Below, in pieces: positions 44,203-55,291 of a stretch of DNA of 64,000 bases (within the stretch, counting starts at the first letter, position 1; every line of letters begins with the position of its first letter). Both the position numbers and the translations under genes were made by a program. Where the stretch lies: assembly GCF_000426645.1 (NCBI RefSeq), contig NZ_AUFT01000006.1, positions 124,001-188,000 on the forward strand. The letters are read 5' to 3'. Source of the DNA: Nakamurella lactea DSM 19367. Lineage in GTDB: Bacteria; Actinomycetota; Actinomycetes; Mycobacteriales; Nakamurellaceae. The notes beneath the pieces were generated by a model. The model was not told the origin of the DNA. It made no database searches and worked only from the letters and a program-made list of their open reading frames with translations.

Positions 44203-44239
44203 GAAACCCCCGCCCGGCACGAGGCCGGACGGGGGTTTC
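44203..44239 (-). terminator. Terminator of the tuf gene
   Basis: A 16-bp stem (GAAACCCCCGCCCGGC with one wobble) on an ACGAG loop, starting 15 bases after the tuf stop. Bidirectional shape; it may also end the AbiEi-like gene on the other strand. Confidence 0.8.
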
Positions 44240-44253
44240 CCGGACTGCTGGAA

Positions 44254-45444
44254 TTACTTGATGATCTTCGTGACGGAACCGGCGCCGACGGTGCGGCCAC
44301 CCTCACGGATGGCGAACCGCAGGCCCTCTTCGACGGCGATCGGCTGGATCAGCTGAACGGTCATCTCGGTGGTGTCGCCGGGCATCACCATCTCGGTGCC
44401 CTCCGGCAGGTTCACCACACCGGTCACATCGGTGGTGCGGAAGAAGAACTGCGGCCGGTAGTTGTTGAAGAACGGCGTGTGCCGGCCACCCTCGTCCTTG
44501 CCCAGGATGTAGGCCTGGGCCTCGAACTCGGTGTGCGGGGTGATCGAGCCCGGCTTGACGACGACCTGGCCGCGCTCCACCTCCTCGCGCTTGGTGCCGC
44601 GCAGCAGCAGGCCGGCGTTGTCGCCCGCCTGTGCCGAGTCGAGCAGCTTGCGGAACATCTCGATGCCGGTGACCGTGGTCTTGAAGGACTTCTCCTTGAT
44701 ACCGACGATCTCGACCTCCTCGTTCACCTTGAGCACGCCGCGCTCGATCTTGCCGGTGACGACGGTGCCACGACCGGTGATCGTGAAGACATCCTCGATC
44801 GGCATCAGGAAGGGCTTCTCGGTGTCGCGAACCGGGTCCGGGATGGACTCGTCGACGGCCTCCATCAGCTCTTCGATGCTCTTGACCCACTGCGGGTCGC
44901 CCTCGAGGGCCTTCAGCGCGGAGACCCGGACGACCGGGGCGTCCTCGTCGAACTCCTGGGAGGCGAGCAGCTCGCGGACCTCGAGCTCGACGAGCTCCAG
45001 GATCTCCTCGTCGTCGACCATGTCGGCCTTGTTCAGGGCGACAAGGATGTACGGCACGCCGACCTGGCGGGCCAGCAGCACGTGCTCCTTGGTCTGCGGC
45101 ATCGGGCCGTCGGTGGCGGCGACCACCAGGATGGCGCCGTCCATCTGAGCGGCACCGGTGATCATGTTCTTGATGTAGTCGGCGTGACCCGGAGCATCGA
45201 CGTGGGCGTAGTGCCGCTTGTCGGTGGTGTACTCCTGGTGCGAGATGTTGATGGTGATACCGCGCTGGCGCTCTTCCGGCGCCTTGTCGATCTCGTCGAA
45301 CGCAGCGGCGGTGTTGACATCCGGGTACTTCTCCGCCAGGACCTTCGAGATAGCCGCGGTCAGGGTGGTCTTGCCGTGGTCAACGTGTCCGATGGTGCCG
45401 ATGTTGACGTGCGGCTTGCTGCGGTCGAACTTGGCCTTCGCCAC
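44254..45444 (-). CDS. tuf: Elongation factor Tu
   Basis: GTPase delivering aminoacyl-tRNA; 396 residues. G1 GHVDHGKT, G3 DAPGHADY (the actinobacterial form of DCPGH), G4 NKAD, and the C-terminal [18 protein letters not shown] at 45444 is chosen because AGGAGGAC lies just upstream and [16 protein letters not shown] matches homologues. The 192-base gap from fusA contains two hairpins. Confidence 0.98.
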   Translation of the reverse strand: MAKAKFDRSKPHVNIGTIGHVDHGKTTLTAAISKVLAEKYPDVNTAAAFDEIDKAPEERQRGITINISHQEYTTDKRHYAHVDAPGHADYIKNMITGAAQMDGAILVVAATDGPMPQTKEHVLLARQVGVPYILVALNKADMVDDEEILELVELEVRELLASQEFDEDAPVVRVSALKALEGDPQWVKSIEELMEAVDESIPDPVRDTEKPFLMPIEDVFTITGRGTVVTGKIERGVLKVNEEVEIVGIKEKSFKTTVTGIEMFRKLLDSAQAGDNAGLLLRGTKREEVERGQVVVKPGSITPHTEFEAQAYILGKDEGGRHTPFFNNYRPQFFFRTTDVTGVVNLPEGTEMVMPGDTTEMTVQLIQPIAVEEGLRFAIREGGRTVGAGSVTKIIK

Positions 45445-45541
45445 TGCTGTCCTCCTCAGGACTTGTTCCTGCGCCCCGCGATCGGATCGACCGAGGTAAC
45501 GCTTGAGTGGATCTGGACCGGGCCTGCTGGCCCGGACCCGT

Positions 45542-45571
45542 GACGGTCTCCGAAGGTGTTCCGAGACCGTC
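45542..45571 (-). terminator. Hairpin between fusA and tuf
   Basis: GACGGTCTC/GAGACCGTC, perfect 9-bp stem with a partly paired 12-base apical region. It lies about 100 bases upstream of tuf; terminator or leader structure. Confidence 0.5.
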
Positions 45572-45600
45572 TCGTCTATGACAACAACATGGATGACGGG

Positions 45601-45631
45601 GTGAGTGACGGGTTCAAGTCCCGTCACTCAC
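45601..45631 (+). other. tRNA minihelix-like hairpin between fusA and tuf
   Basis: GTGAGTG + ACGGG + TTCAAGT + CCCGT + CACTCAC: a perfect 12-bp stem with a 7-base loop. The 7+5 pair split and the TTCAAGT loop equal a tRNA acceptor stem stacked on a T-arm, with a B-box-like GGTTCAAGTCC. No D or anticodon arms precede it and no CCA follows, so it is not a tRNA gene. It starts 6 bases from the fusA stop and could simply terminate fusA on the minus strand. Confidence 0.65.
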
Positions 45632-45636
45632 CGACG

Positions 45637-47733
<2,097 letters not shown>

Positions 47734-47810
47734 TGCGGGTTTCCTCTTTGTCTCTCGTGTTTTCTCTCGTGCCGCGTCGGCCGTTGCCGGCCGGCCGCGG
47801 TTCCGGTTGA

Positions 47811-48281
47811 CTACCAGCGGTAGTGCGCGAAGGCCTTGTTGGAGTCGGCCATCTTGTGCGTGTCCTCGCGACGCTTCACCGAAGCGCCCAGGCCGTTGCT
47901 GGCGTCCAGCAGCTCGTTCATCAGCCGCTCGGTCATGGTCTTCTCACGCCGCGCGCGGGAGTAACCGACCAGCCAGCGCAGGGCCAGCGTGCCCTGCCGG
48001 CGGGTCGGAACCTCGACCGGCACCTGGTAGGTGGCGCCACCGACCCGGCGGCTCTTGACCTCCAGGGAGGGCTTGACGTTGTCCAGCGCGCGCTTGAGGG
48101 TGACGACCGGATCGGTGCCGGTCTTCTCCCGGCAGCCCTCGAGGGCGCCGTAGACGATCGACTGGGCGATCGAGCGCTTGCCGTCGAGCAGCACCTTGTT
48201 GACGAGCTGGGTGACCAGCGGCGAATTGTAGACCGGGTCGGCCATCATCGGCCGGCGCGGAGCGGGTCCCTTACGGGGCAT
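47811..48281 (-). CDS. rpsG: 30S ribosomal protein S7
   Basis: Nucleates assembly of the 30S head; 156 residues. [20 protein letters not shown] start, [20 protein letters not shown] hairpin and a C-terminal [12 protein letters not shown] at 48281 is one base after the rpsL stop. Confidence 0.98.
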   Translation of the reverse strand: MPRKGPAPRRPMMADPVYNSPLVTQLVNKVLLDGKRSIAQSIVYGALEGCREKTGTDPVVTLKRALDNVKPSLEVKSRRVGGATYQVPVEVPTRRQGTLALRWLVGYSRARREKTMTERLMNELLDASNGLGASVKRREDTHKMADSNKAFAHYRW

Positions 48282-48282
48282 G

Positions 48283-48657
48283 TCAGCTCTTCTCCTTCTT
48301 CGCGCCGTAACGGCTACGAGCCTGCTTGCGGTTCTTGACACCCTGGGTGTCGAGCGAGCCGCGGATGATCTTGTAACGAACGCCAGGAAGGTCCTTCACC
48401 CGGCCACCGCGAACGAGCACGATCGAGTGCTCCTGCAGGTTGTGACCCTCACCCGGGATGTAGGCCGTGACCTCGATCTGGCTGGTCAGCTTCACCCGGG
48501 CGACCTTGCGCAGCGCGGAGTTCGGCTTCTTCGGGGTGGTCGTGTAGACGCGGGTGCAGACGCCGCGGCGCTGCGGGGAGCCCTTGAGCGCCGGCGTCTT
48601 GGTCTTGGTGACCTTGTCCTTGCGGCCCTTGCGGACCAGCTGCTGGATCGTAGGCAT
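48283..48657 (-). CDS. rpsL: 30S ribosomal protein S12
   Basis: Decoding-centre protein and streptomycin target; 124 residues. Contains [19 protein letters not shown] and [16 protein letters not shown] with unaltered lysines at the usual resistance positions, so it looks streptomycin-sensitive. First gene of the str operon after an accessory block. Confidence 0.98.
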   Translation of the reverse strand: MPTIQQLVRKGRKDKVTKTKTPALKGSPQRRGVCTRVYTTTPKKPNSALRKVARVKLTSQIEVTAYIPGEGHNLQEHSIVLVRGGRVKDLPGVRYKIIRGSLDTQGVKNRKQARSRYGAKKEKS

Positions 48658-48810
48658 GTGCTGGCTACTTCTTCCTGTCTTCTGGTGCTGCGTCGAGGTA
48701 GAGCTTGTGACGGGTGCCGGGCGGATGTGAGGCACAGCCGGCGTCGATCGAAATCGGCCGTCCGAACCCGAGCATGCGACAAGGACCCAGCTAGTCTGGG
48801 CCGATCGGGA

Positions 48811-48841
48811 ACTCTACCGGATCACCCCGGAAAGGGGCCAA
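48811..48841 (-). promoter_or_regulatory. Candidate promoter for the str operon (rpsL)
   Basis: TTGGCC (48841-48836), 19-base spacer, TAGAGT (48816-48811). It lies in the 390-base gap 48658-49047 and resembles the infA and rplN elements. Apart from the hairpin at 48939 nothing else is recognised in the gap. Confidence 0.4.
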
Positions 48842-48938
48842 CCGATGCGGTTCACGAGGGCCTGTGCCGGACGGGGTCCCGGCTGACGTACGAGGTGATC
48901 ACAACAACCACGTCGTACAACAACTGGGAAGTCCCGCC

Positions 48939-48982
48939 GATTCCGGCCCCACTGATCCGCCGAGGCGGGGGCAGCCGGAATC
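48939..48982 (-). terminator. Hairpin after the M28 peptidase gene
   Basis: GATTCCGGC/GCCGGAATC, perfect 9-bp outer stem with inner CCGCC-GAG-GCGG pairing, about 65 bases after the peptidase stop. Probably ends that transcript upstream of the str promoter. Confidence 0.55.
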
Positions 48983-49047
48983 ACAGCGCTGGGTACTCGC
49001 CTTCAGTCTACCGCCTCCGCAGGGGTGGTCCGGCACCCATCGGCAGC

Positions 49048-50679
49048 TCAGGCTGCCGCCGCGGAAGCCGCGGCCGTGCCAGCCTTCGCCGGGCCGGCCT
49101 TGGCCATGGCCGCGGCGCGCAGCGCGGCCCGCGCCGCGCGCGGCGGCACCCCGTTCACCGATTCCGTTGACCAGGCGTAGACCCCGGTCGCCCAGGCCGT
49201 CGCATCCAGGTTGCGGTCGAAAGCCGCCCGGTCCACATTGCCCAGGTTGTCGCAGGCCGCGTGGTAGCAGGGGTCGTAGGCGATACCCGCGGTGCCGCCC
49301 CAGAGTGCCACCTGGTCGGCGGTCTTCACACCTTCGGCGCCGGTGAACAAGCCCCCGGACGGGATACCCAGCTCGATGAACCCGCCGTAGTCGGACCGGC
49401 CGTCGAAGTCGGTGCCCTGCGTCGGGACACCGAGCCGGCTCGAGAAGAAGTCGGTGAACGTCTGCTCGATCTGGGCCGAACCGTACGGTCCGGCGCCGGC
49501 CCCCTCGGCGTCCGAGTCGTCGCCGTCGTAGACGAAGTAGCCGGCGTTCGGCGAACCGATCATGTCGAAGTTCAGGTACATCGAGATGTCGAGCTGCTGC
49601 TCGAACGTCAGCCCGGCGGCATAGGCGCTGGACCCGAGCAGCCCGAGTTCCTCGGCGCCCCACCAGGCGAATCGCACGGCGTTGTTCACCTTCGGCGAGC
49701 TGCCCAGCTGCAACGCCAGCTCCAGCAGCCCGGCCGACCCGGTGCCGTTGTCGTTGATCCCCGGCCCGACCGGAACGCTGTCCAGGTGGGCGCCGAGCAT
49801 CACCACGTTGTCCTTCTTGCCGGTGCGGGTCTGCGCGATCACGTTCCGCTGCTGCACCTGCTCGACGTGGTAGCGCAGGTCGACGGTGGCCTGCTCGCCG
49901 GCCAGCCCGGCCAAGGTGTCGCCGTCCTGCTGACTGATGCCGCCCACCGGCACCGGACCCTGGTTGGTGATCGTCACGTTGGTGAGTGGGCCGGGCACGT
50001 TGTTGGAGATGGCGACGGCGACCGCTCCGAGCCCGGCGGCATTCAGCGCCTTCTGCTCGAACGTGCAGCCGCCACGGCGGATCAGCGCGACCGCACCGGT
50101 CAACTCCAGTCCGGCGAAATCTGTTGCCTCACAACCGGTCGTGGCGTCCTCCGGCACCACCACCAGGGCACCGGTCAGGCCGCCGGCCGGGGTGTCGATG
50201 CTCTCGGCCATCTTGTCCAGCTGGTAGGCGGTACCGGCCACTGAGATGGAATTCGCATCGGCCACGTCCGTGTCGTAGGTGAACGTCGGCGTCCGGACCG
50301 CGAACCCGGCCCGGCGCAGCGTGCTGACCACGTAGTCGACGCTCGCGTCGTACCCGGCGGAGTCCGCCGACCGGTTGCCGTCGTGTTGCGCGGCGATCCG
50401 CTGCAGCGCGATCAGGTGCCGGTTCGCGCTCGCCGCCGTCACCTTCTTGACCAGTTTCTCGGCGAGCTTGGTCGCCTTCGCTGCCGACTTCGCCTTAGCC
50501 GGTGTCCCCGACTGCGCCGCCGGCGCCACAGAGGTCGCCGCCGGCGCTGCCACCGCGCGCAGCGGCGACACCTCGGCCGCCGCCGGAAACGCGCCGACCA
50601 CGGACACGGCACCTGCCGTGGACACCGCAACGGCGACCCCCAGGACGGCGATCCGGCGGCTGTAGTTCAGACGTCTCAT
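49048..50679 (-). CDS. Secreted M28-family aminopeptidase with PA domain
   Basis: A 543-residue exported zinc peptidase. A signal peptide covers about residues 1-35 (LNYSRRIAVLGVAVAVSTAG, cleavage after AAA). A protease-associated domain (about 180-300, RRGGCTFEQKALNAAGLGAV) is followed by the M28 catalytic domain with metal ligands in MLGAHLDSV, NDNGTGSAG, WWGAEELG, FDMIGSPN and the His of CYHAACD. Similar to Streptomyces aminopeptidase S-type enzymes. An Ala-rich tail follows. ATG at 50679 with AGGA upstream. Specificity is unknown. Confidence 0.93.
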   Translation of the reverse strand: MRRLNYSRRIAVLGVAVAVSTAGAVSVVGAFPAAAEVSPLRAVAAPAATSVAPAAQSGTPAKAKSAAKATKLAEKLVKKVTAASANRHLIALQRIAAQHDGNRSADSAGYDASVDYVVSTLRRAGFAVRTPTFTYDTDVADANSISVAGTAYQLDKMAESIDTPAGGLTGALVVVPEDATTGCEATDFAGLELTGAVALIRRGGCTFEQKALNAAGLGAVAVAISNNVPGPLTNVTITNQGPVPVGGISQQDGDTLAGLAGEQATVDLRYHVEQVQQRNVIAQTRTGKKDNVVMLGAHLDSVPVGPGINDNGTGSAGLLELALQLGSSPKVNNAVRFAWWGAEELGLLGSSAYAAGLTFEQQLDISMYLNFDMIGSPNAGYFVYDGDDSDAEGAGAGPYGSAQIEQTFTDFFSSRLGVPTQGTDFDGRSDYGGFIELGIPSGGLFTGAEGVKTADQVALWGGTAGIAYDPCYHAACDNLGNVDRAAFDRNLDATAWATGVYAWSTESVNGVPPRAARAALRAAAMAKAGPAKAGTAAASAAAA

Positions 50680-51115
50680 CGTTGGATCCTTCGCTCGCCG
50701 GCCCCGGCCCGGTGCCGGCACTGTGACCCGCACCACTTTTCCGAGCCGTCCCGGCCGGCGTCAACCGCCGTTACGGGTCGCCGGATCCACGGTGGCGCAG
50801 CGACCGGTCACGGACCGTCATCCGAGCCGTTCCCGACACCCGGCCCCACAGCGCTAACCCGAAGTGCGGAGCGTTGCCCGGAGTTCCACATCAGTCGGGC
50901 GTGAATCTGCCCGGAAACGGGCGGCCAAGTCCCGGCTTCGGCCCGTTCCACCTGGCGACGGAGCGCGAACCCGGGCATGATTCGGGCAGGATCGACGTGA
51001 GCTGGGCCACTCGACCCGGCCCGAACGGGCTGCTACTTGTTAGTGACCCCCTCGAATCGTGATCCGGGTAACACCGGCGAGTGGTCGCCAGGGGCCCAGC
51101 GAGGAGGCGTGTGGC
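50680..51115. other. Gene-free divergent region
   Basis: The 436 bases between the divergent peptidase and DeoR genes contain no ORF I can support. They must hold both promoters; no convincing -35/-10 pair or operator was picked out by eye. Confidence 0.6.
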
Positions 51116-51889
51116 ATGTCGGTCAAGGCGGGTGACGAGCGCCGGCGGCAGATCCTGGATCACGCGCGCGGCACCGGCCACATCGGCGTCACCGAATTGG
51201 CCGACCGACTGGCGGTGGCCAGCGAGACCGTCCGCCGCGATCTGAAGGTGCTGGAGGACCACGGCCTGATCCGTCGCACCCACGGCGGCGCCTATCCGGT
51301 GGAGAGCGCCGGCTTCGAATCCAGCATGGACCGGCGCGCCGGCAGCCTGGTGGCCGAGAAGCACCGGATCGCCGAGGCCGCGGTCGCCGCGCTCGGCGAC
51401 GCCGAGACGGTCTTTGTCGACGAGGGCTACACGCCGCAGCTGATCGCCGAGCGGCTGGCCGTCGTCGAGCGCCCGCTGACCGTGGTCACCTCGTCGTTGG
51501 CGGCCGCCGGGTCGCTGGCCGCCAACTCCCGGCACACCACCATCCTGCTCGGTGGCCGGGTCCGCGGCCGGACGATGGGCATCGTCGACCACTGGGCCAC
51601 CTCGATGCTCACCGGGCTGGTCATCGACCTGGCGGTACTGGGGGCGAACGGCCTGTCCCGCGAACACGGCCTGACCACCCCGGATCCCGCCGTGGCCGCG
51701 GTCAAGCAGACCGCGGCCAGGGTGTCCCGACGGCGAATGTTCGTCGGGGTGCACACCAAGTTCGGCGTCGCCAGCTTCTGCAGGTTCGCCGAAATCGCGG
51801 ATTTCGAGCTGCTGGTCACCGACAGCGGGTTGCCCGCCTACGAGGCGCACCGCTACTCGGTCATGGGGCCGCAGGTGGTCAGGGTGTAG
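51116..51889 (+). CDS. DeoR-family sugar-operon regulator
   Basis: A 257-residue DeoR/GlpR regulator. The N-terminal helix-turn-helix (ERRRQILDHARGTGHIGVTE, SETVRRDLKVLEDHGLIRRT) is followed by the phosphosugar-binding DeoR C-terminal domain. It heads the polyol ABC transporter/dehydrogenase genes 55 bases downstream in the same direction and is their likely repressor. ATG at 51116 is preceded by GAGGAGG. Confidence 0.92.
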   Translation: MSVKAGDERRRQILDHARGTGHIGVTELADRLAVASETVRRDLKVLEDHGLIRRTHGGAYPVESAGFESSMDRRAGSLVAEKHRIAEAAVAALGDAETVFVDEGYTPQLIAERLAVVERPLTVVTSSLAAAGSLAANSRHTTILLGGRVRGRTMGIVDHWATSMLTGLVIDLAVLGANGLSREHGLTTPDPAVAAVKQTAARVSRRRMFVGVHTKFGVASFCRFAEIADFELLVTDSGLPAYEAHRYSVMGPQVVRV

Positions 51890-51944
51890 CCCGCCCCGCC
51901 CTCGCACCGTGACCGGCCGCCTGCCAAACGAAAGGACATTGTCG

Positions 51945-53369
51945 ATGACGAATTCGACGACGAAATCGAGGAAACAGCCGAGGCAGCAAGGAATTCGCTC
52001 GCCACTGCGGCGTCGCCGCCGGTCCGTGGGCCGGCGCGCGCTGGCCGTGGTGGCAGCGCTGATGATGGCCGCCGGGTTGGTCAGCTGCGCCGGTGCCGGC
52101 GGCTTCTCCAGCAGCGGCCGGTCGATCAACGTGCTGATGGTCAACAACCCGCAGATGATCGACCTGCAGGGGTTGACCGACAAGTACTTCACGGCCAAGA
52201 CCGGGATCACCGTGAACTTCACCGTGCTGCCGGAGAACGACCTGCGGGACAAGGCGGCCTCCGAGTTCACCAGCCAGGCCGGCCAGTACGACGTGGCCAC
52301 CTTGTCGAACTTCGAGATCCCGATCTACTCGAAGAACCATTGGCTGTACCCGTTGGACGATCAGGTGAAGGCGGACCCGACCTTCGACCAGGCCGACATC
52401 TTCCCGTCGATGACGAAATCGCTGTCCGGGGCCGACGGGAAGCTCTACGGCGAACCCTTCTACGGCGAGTCGTCGTTCCTGATGTACCGCAAGGACGTCT
52501 TCGCCAAGCTCGGCCTGACGATGCCGGACCGTCCGACCTGGGACGAGGTCGCCGCGCTGGCCGCCAAGGCCGACCGCACCTACGCGCCGGACATGCGCGG
52601 CATCTGCCTGCGCGGCCAGCCCGGTTGGGGTCAGGTCTTCGCCCCGCTCACCACCGTGGTGAACACGTTCGGCGGCACCTGGTTCGACAAGGACTGGAAC
52701 GCCAAGGTCGACTCCCCCGAGTTCACCGCCGCGGTGCAGTTCTACGTCGATCTGGTGCGCCAGCACGGTGAGGTCGGCGCCCCGTCGGCCGGCTTCACCG
52801 AATGCCTGAACGCGTTGTCCGCCGGCAAGGTGGCGATGTGGTACGACGCCACCTCGGCCGCCGGTTCGCTGGAGGGCGAGGGTTCCCCGGTACAGGGCAA
52901 GATCGGCTACGTCCAGGCGCCGGTCAAGCTGACCAAGGCGTCCGGCTGGCTCTACACCTGGTCGTGGGCCATCGAGGCCAGCACCCAGAAGGCCGATGAC
53001 GCCTGGGCTTTCGTCTCCTGGGCGTCGTCGAAGGAGTACGAGGCCGAGGTGGGAGCCGACCTCGGTTGGGCCAGGGCGCCCGCCGGCAAGCGGATCTCGA
53101 CGTACGAGAACGCGGACTACCTGAAGGCCGCCGGCGCCTTCGCCGAGGCGACCAAGACCGCGATCCAGGAGGCGGATCCGGAGAACCCTGGCATGCAGCC
53201 GCGACCGACCGTCGGCATCCAGTTCGTCGACATTCCCGAGTTCACCGATCTGGGAACCAAGGTGTCGCAGTACGTCTCCAGCGCAATAGCCGGACAGACC
53301 GATGTCGTCGACGCGATGGCCCAGGGCCAGAAACTCGCCGAAAAGGTCGCCGACACCTACCGGTCATGA
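51945..53369 (+). CDS. ABC transporter substrate-binding lipoprotein (polyol type)
   Basis: A 474-residue extracellular solute-binding protein, family 1. An Arg-rich start (LRRRRRSVGRR), hydrophobic stretch and lipobox LVSC (Cys 48) give lipid anchoring. The mature domain has typical features (VLPENDLRDKAASEFTSQAG, GEPFYGESSFLMYRKDVFAK). With two permeases and a mannitol-type dehydrogenase next, uptake of mannitol, sorbitol or arabinitol is likely. ATG at 51945 follows AAAGGA. Confidence 0.92.
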   Translation: MTNSTTKSRKQPRQQGIRSPLRRRRRSVGRRALAVVAALMMAAGLVSCAGAGGFSSSGRSINVLMVNNPQMIDLQGLTDKYFTAKTGITVNFTVLPENDLRDKAASEFTSQAGQYDVATLSNFEIPIYSKNHWLYPLDDQVKADPTFDQADIFPSMTKSLSGADGKLYGEPFYGESSFLMYRKDVFAKLGLTMPDRPTWDEVAALAAKADRTYAPDMRGICLRGQPGWGQVFAPLTTVVNTFGGTWFDKDWNAKVDSPEFTAAVQFYVDLVRQHGEVGAPSAGFTECLNALSAGKVAMWYDATSAAGSLEGEGSPVQGKIGYVQAPVKLTKASGWLYTWSWAIEASTQKADDAWAFVSWASSKEYEAEVGADLGWARAPAGKRISTYENADYLKAAGAFAEATKTAIQEADPENPGMQPRPTVGIQFVDIPEFTDLGTKVSQYVSSAIAGQTDVVDAMAQGQKLAEKVADTYRS

Positions 53370-53459
53370 CCATCCGACGAGTCGACCCGACCACCCGAAC
53401 CCGAACTCGAACATGACCACTCGAACATGACCACGAACCCAGCCACCACAGGAGCGAGC

Positions 53460-54407
53460 ATGGCCACCTCAGCCACCGCCACCGGTCAGGCCACCGGCGA
53501 CACCACCGGAACCGGCACCCGGTTCAACCTGCCGACCAAGAAGGACAACTGGGCCCGCCGGGCACCGTTGCTGCCCGCGCTGGTCTTCATGATCATCGTG
53601 ACCCAGTTGCCCTTCCTGGCCACCCTGGCGATCTCCTTCTTCAACTGGAACGCCTTCCGCCCCGACGACCGGCACTTCGCCTGGTTCGACAACTACGCCC
53701 AGGTGTTCACCGACAGCGACCTGCGCAAGTCGGTGTTCACCACGATCATCCTGACCGTCGTCGTGGTCCTCGTCAGCCTCGTTCTGGGGCTGGGCATCGC
53801 GCTGCTGCTCAACCGGACGTTCTTCGGCCGCGGCCTGGTCAGGACGATGATCATCGCGCCGTTCCTGATCGTCCCGGTCGCCGCGGCGCTGCTGTTCAAA
53901 CACGCCATCTACAACCCGTTGTTCGGGCTGCTGAACGGACTGCTGAACCTCGTCGGGATCACGGGTCCGGACTGGATCAGCGAGTTCCCGCTGGCCAGCA
54001 TCCAGGTTCAGCTGATCTGGCAGTGGACGCCGTTCATGACGTTGATCCTGTTGGCCGGCCTGCAGTCCCGCCCGCCGGACATCCTCGAGGCGGCATCCGT
54101 GGACGGGGCGACCCCGTGGCAGATGTTCACCCATCTGACGCTGCCGCACATGCGCCGCTACCTGGAACTCGCCGGGCTGCTCGGCGCCATCTACATCGTG
54201 CAGAACTTCGATGCCGTCTTCACCATCACCTCGGGCGGCCTCGGCACGGCGAACCTGCCGTACACGATCTACCAGACGCTTTTCACCGCCCAGAACTACG
54301 GCCTGGCCTCGGCGCAGGGGGTGGTCGTGGTGATCGGGTCGCTGATCATCGCCACCTTCGCCCTGCGCAGTGTGTCCAGCCTGCTCAAGGAAGAGAGCAC
54401 CCGATGA
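53460..54407 (+). CDS. ABC transporter permease, MalF type
   Basis: A 315-residue permease with six predicted membrane helices and the EAA loop DILEAASVDGATPWQMFTHL that contacts the ATPase. ATG at 53460 has GGAG 7 bases upstream and is preferred to an ATG at 53427. Its stop overlaps the next permease start (ATGA). Forms a heterodimeric channel with the following gene. Confidence 0.93.
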   Translation: MATSATATGQATGDTTGTGTRFNLPTKKDNWARRAPLLPALVFMIIVTQLPFLATLAISFFNWNAFRPDDRHFAWFDNYAQVFTDSDLRKSVFTTIILTVVVVLVSLVLGLGIALLLNRTFFGRGLVRTMIIAPFLIVPVAAALLFKHAIYNPLFGLLNGLLNLVGITGPDWISEFPLASIQVQLIWQWTPFMTLILLAGLQSRPPDILEAASVDGATPWQMFTHLTLPHMRRYLELAGLLGAIYIVQNFDAVFTITSGGLGTANLPYTIYQTLFTAQNYGLASAQGVVVVIGSLIIATFALRSVSSLLKEESTR

Positions 54408-55291
54408 GCGCGCAACCAGCAACCGTCAGCGCCCCGGTCGCCGCCGTGCCGCCGGCGTCGGCCCCCGGTCCGAAGAAGAAGGGCGGCGGCTGGATCACCG
54501 CCCTCACCTGGGTGGTCGCCATCATCTTCTTCATCCCGATCCTGTGGATGGTGCTCACCAGCTTCCACTCCGAAGCCGATGCGACACAGTCGACCCCGGC
54601 GTTCTTCGCCCCGTTGACCCTCGAGGGCTACCGGAACTTCTTCGGCGCGGCCGGCGCCAGCCCGTGGCCGCCATTGATCAACTCGGCGTGGGCGTCGATC
54701 TTCTCCACGGCGCTGGTGCTGATCCTGGCCATCCCGGCCGCCTACGCGCTGTCGGTGCGGCCGGTCCGCAAATGGTCGGACGTGATGTTCTTCTTCCTGT
54801 CCACCAAGATGCTGCCGGCGGTGGCCGGGTTGATGCCGATCTATTTGATCGCCACCAAGATCGGCATGCTGGACAACATCTGGTTCATGATCATCATCTA
54901 CACCTCGATGAACCTGCCGATCGCGGTCTGGATGATGCGCTCGTTCCTGGCCGACATCCCACCGGCGCTGTTCGAGGCGGCCTCGCTGGACGGCGCGAAC
55001 CTGGTCCAGACCCTCCGTCGGGTGATCGTCCCGATCGTCGCACCTGGCATCGCGGCCACCGCGTTGATCTGCTTCATCTTCGCCTGGAACGAGATGCTGT
55101 TCGCCAGGGTGCTGACCGGCGTGGTCGCGGAGACCTCACCGGTCTACCTGACCGGCTTCGTCACCTCCCAGGGGCAGTTCCTGGCCCAGGTCTGTGCGGC
55201 CGCTACGGTGATCTCGCTGCCGGTGCTGATCGCCGGGTTCGCCGCCCAGGACAAGCTGGTCCAGGGCCTGAGTCTGGGAGCTGTCAAGTGA
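54404..55291 (+). CDS. ABC transporter permease, MalG type
   Basis: A 295-residue inner-membrane permease, six helices, EAA loop ALFEAASLDGANLVQTLRRV. ATG at 54404 overlaps the upstream permease; its stop overlaps the dehydrogenase GTG. No ATP-binding subunit is encoded nearby, so a shared MsmK/UgpC-type ATPase elsewhere is presumed, as is usual for such actinobacterial sugar systems. Confidence 0.93.
   Translation: MSAQPATVSAPVAAVPPASAPGPKKKGGGWITALTWVVAIIFFIPILWMVLTSFHSEADATQSTPAFFAPLTLEGYRNFFGAAGASPWPPLINSAWASIFSTALVLILAIPAAYALSVRPVRKWSDVMFFFLSTKMLPAVAGLMPIYLIATKIGMLDNIWFMIIIYTSMNLPIAVWMMRSFLADIPPALFEAASLDGANLVQTLRRVIVPIVAPGIAATALICFIFAWNEMLFARVLTGVVAETSPVYLTGFVTSQGQFLAQVCAAATVISLPVLIAGFAAQDKLVQGLSLGAVK

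Noticed and set aside
42711..44306. Long minus-strand frame over the AbiEi-like gene and both palindromic repeats
   Set aside because: Its translation is repetitive where the DNA repeats are and has no conserved motif; the plus-strand frame gives a recognisable two-domain protein.
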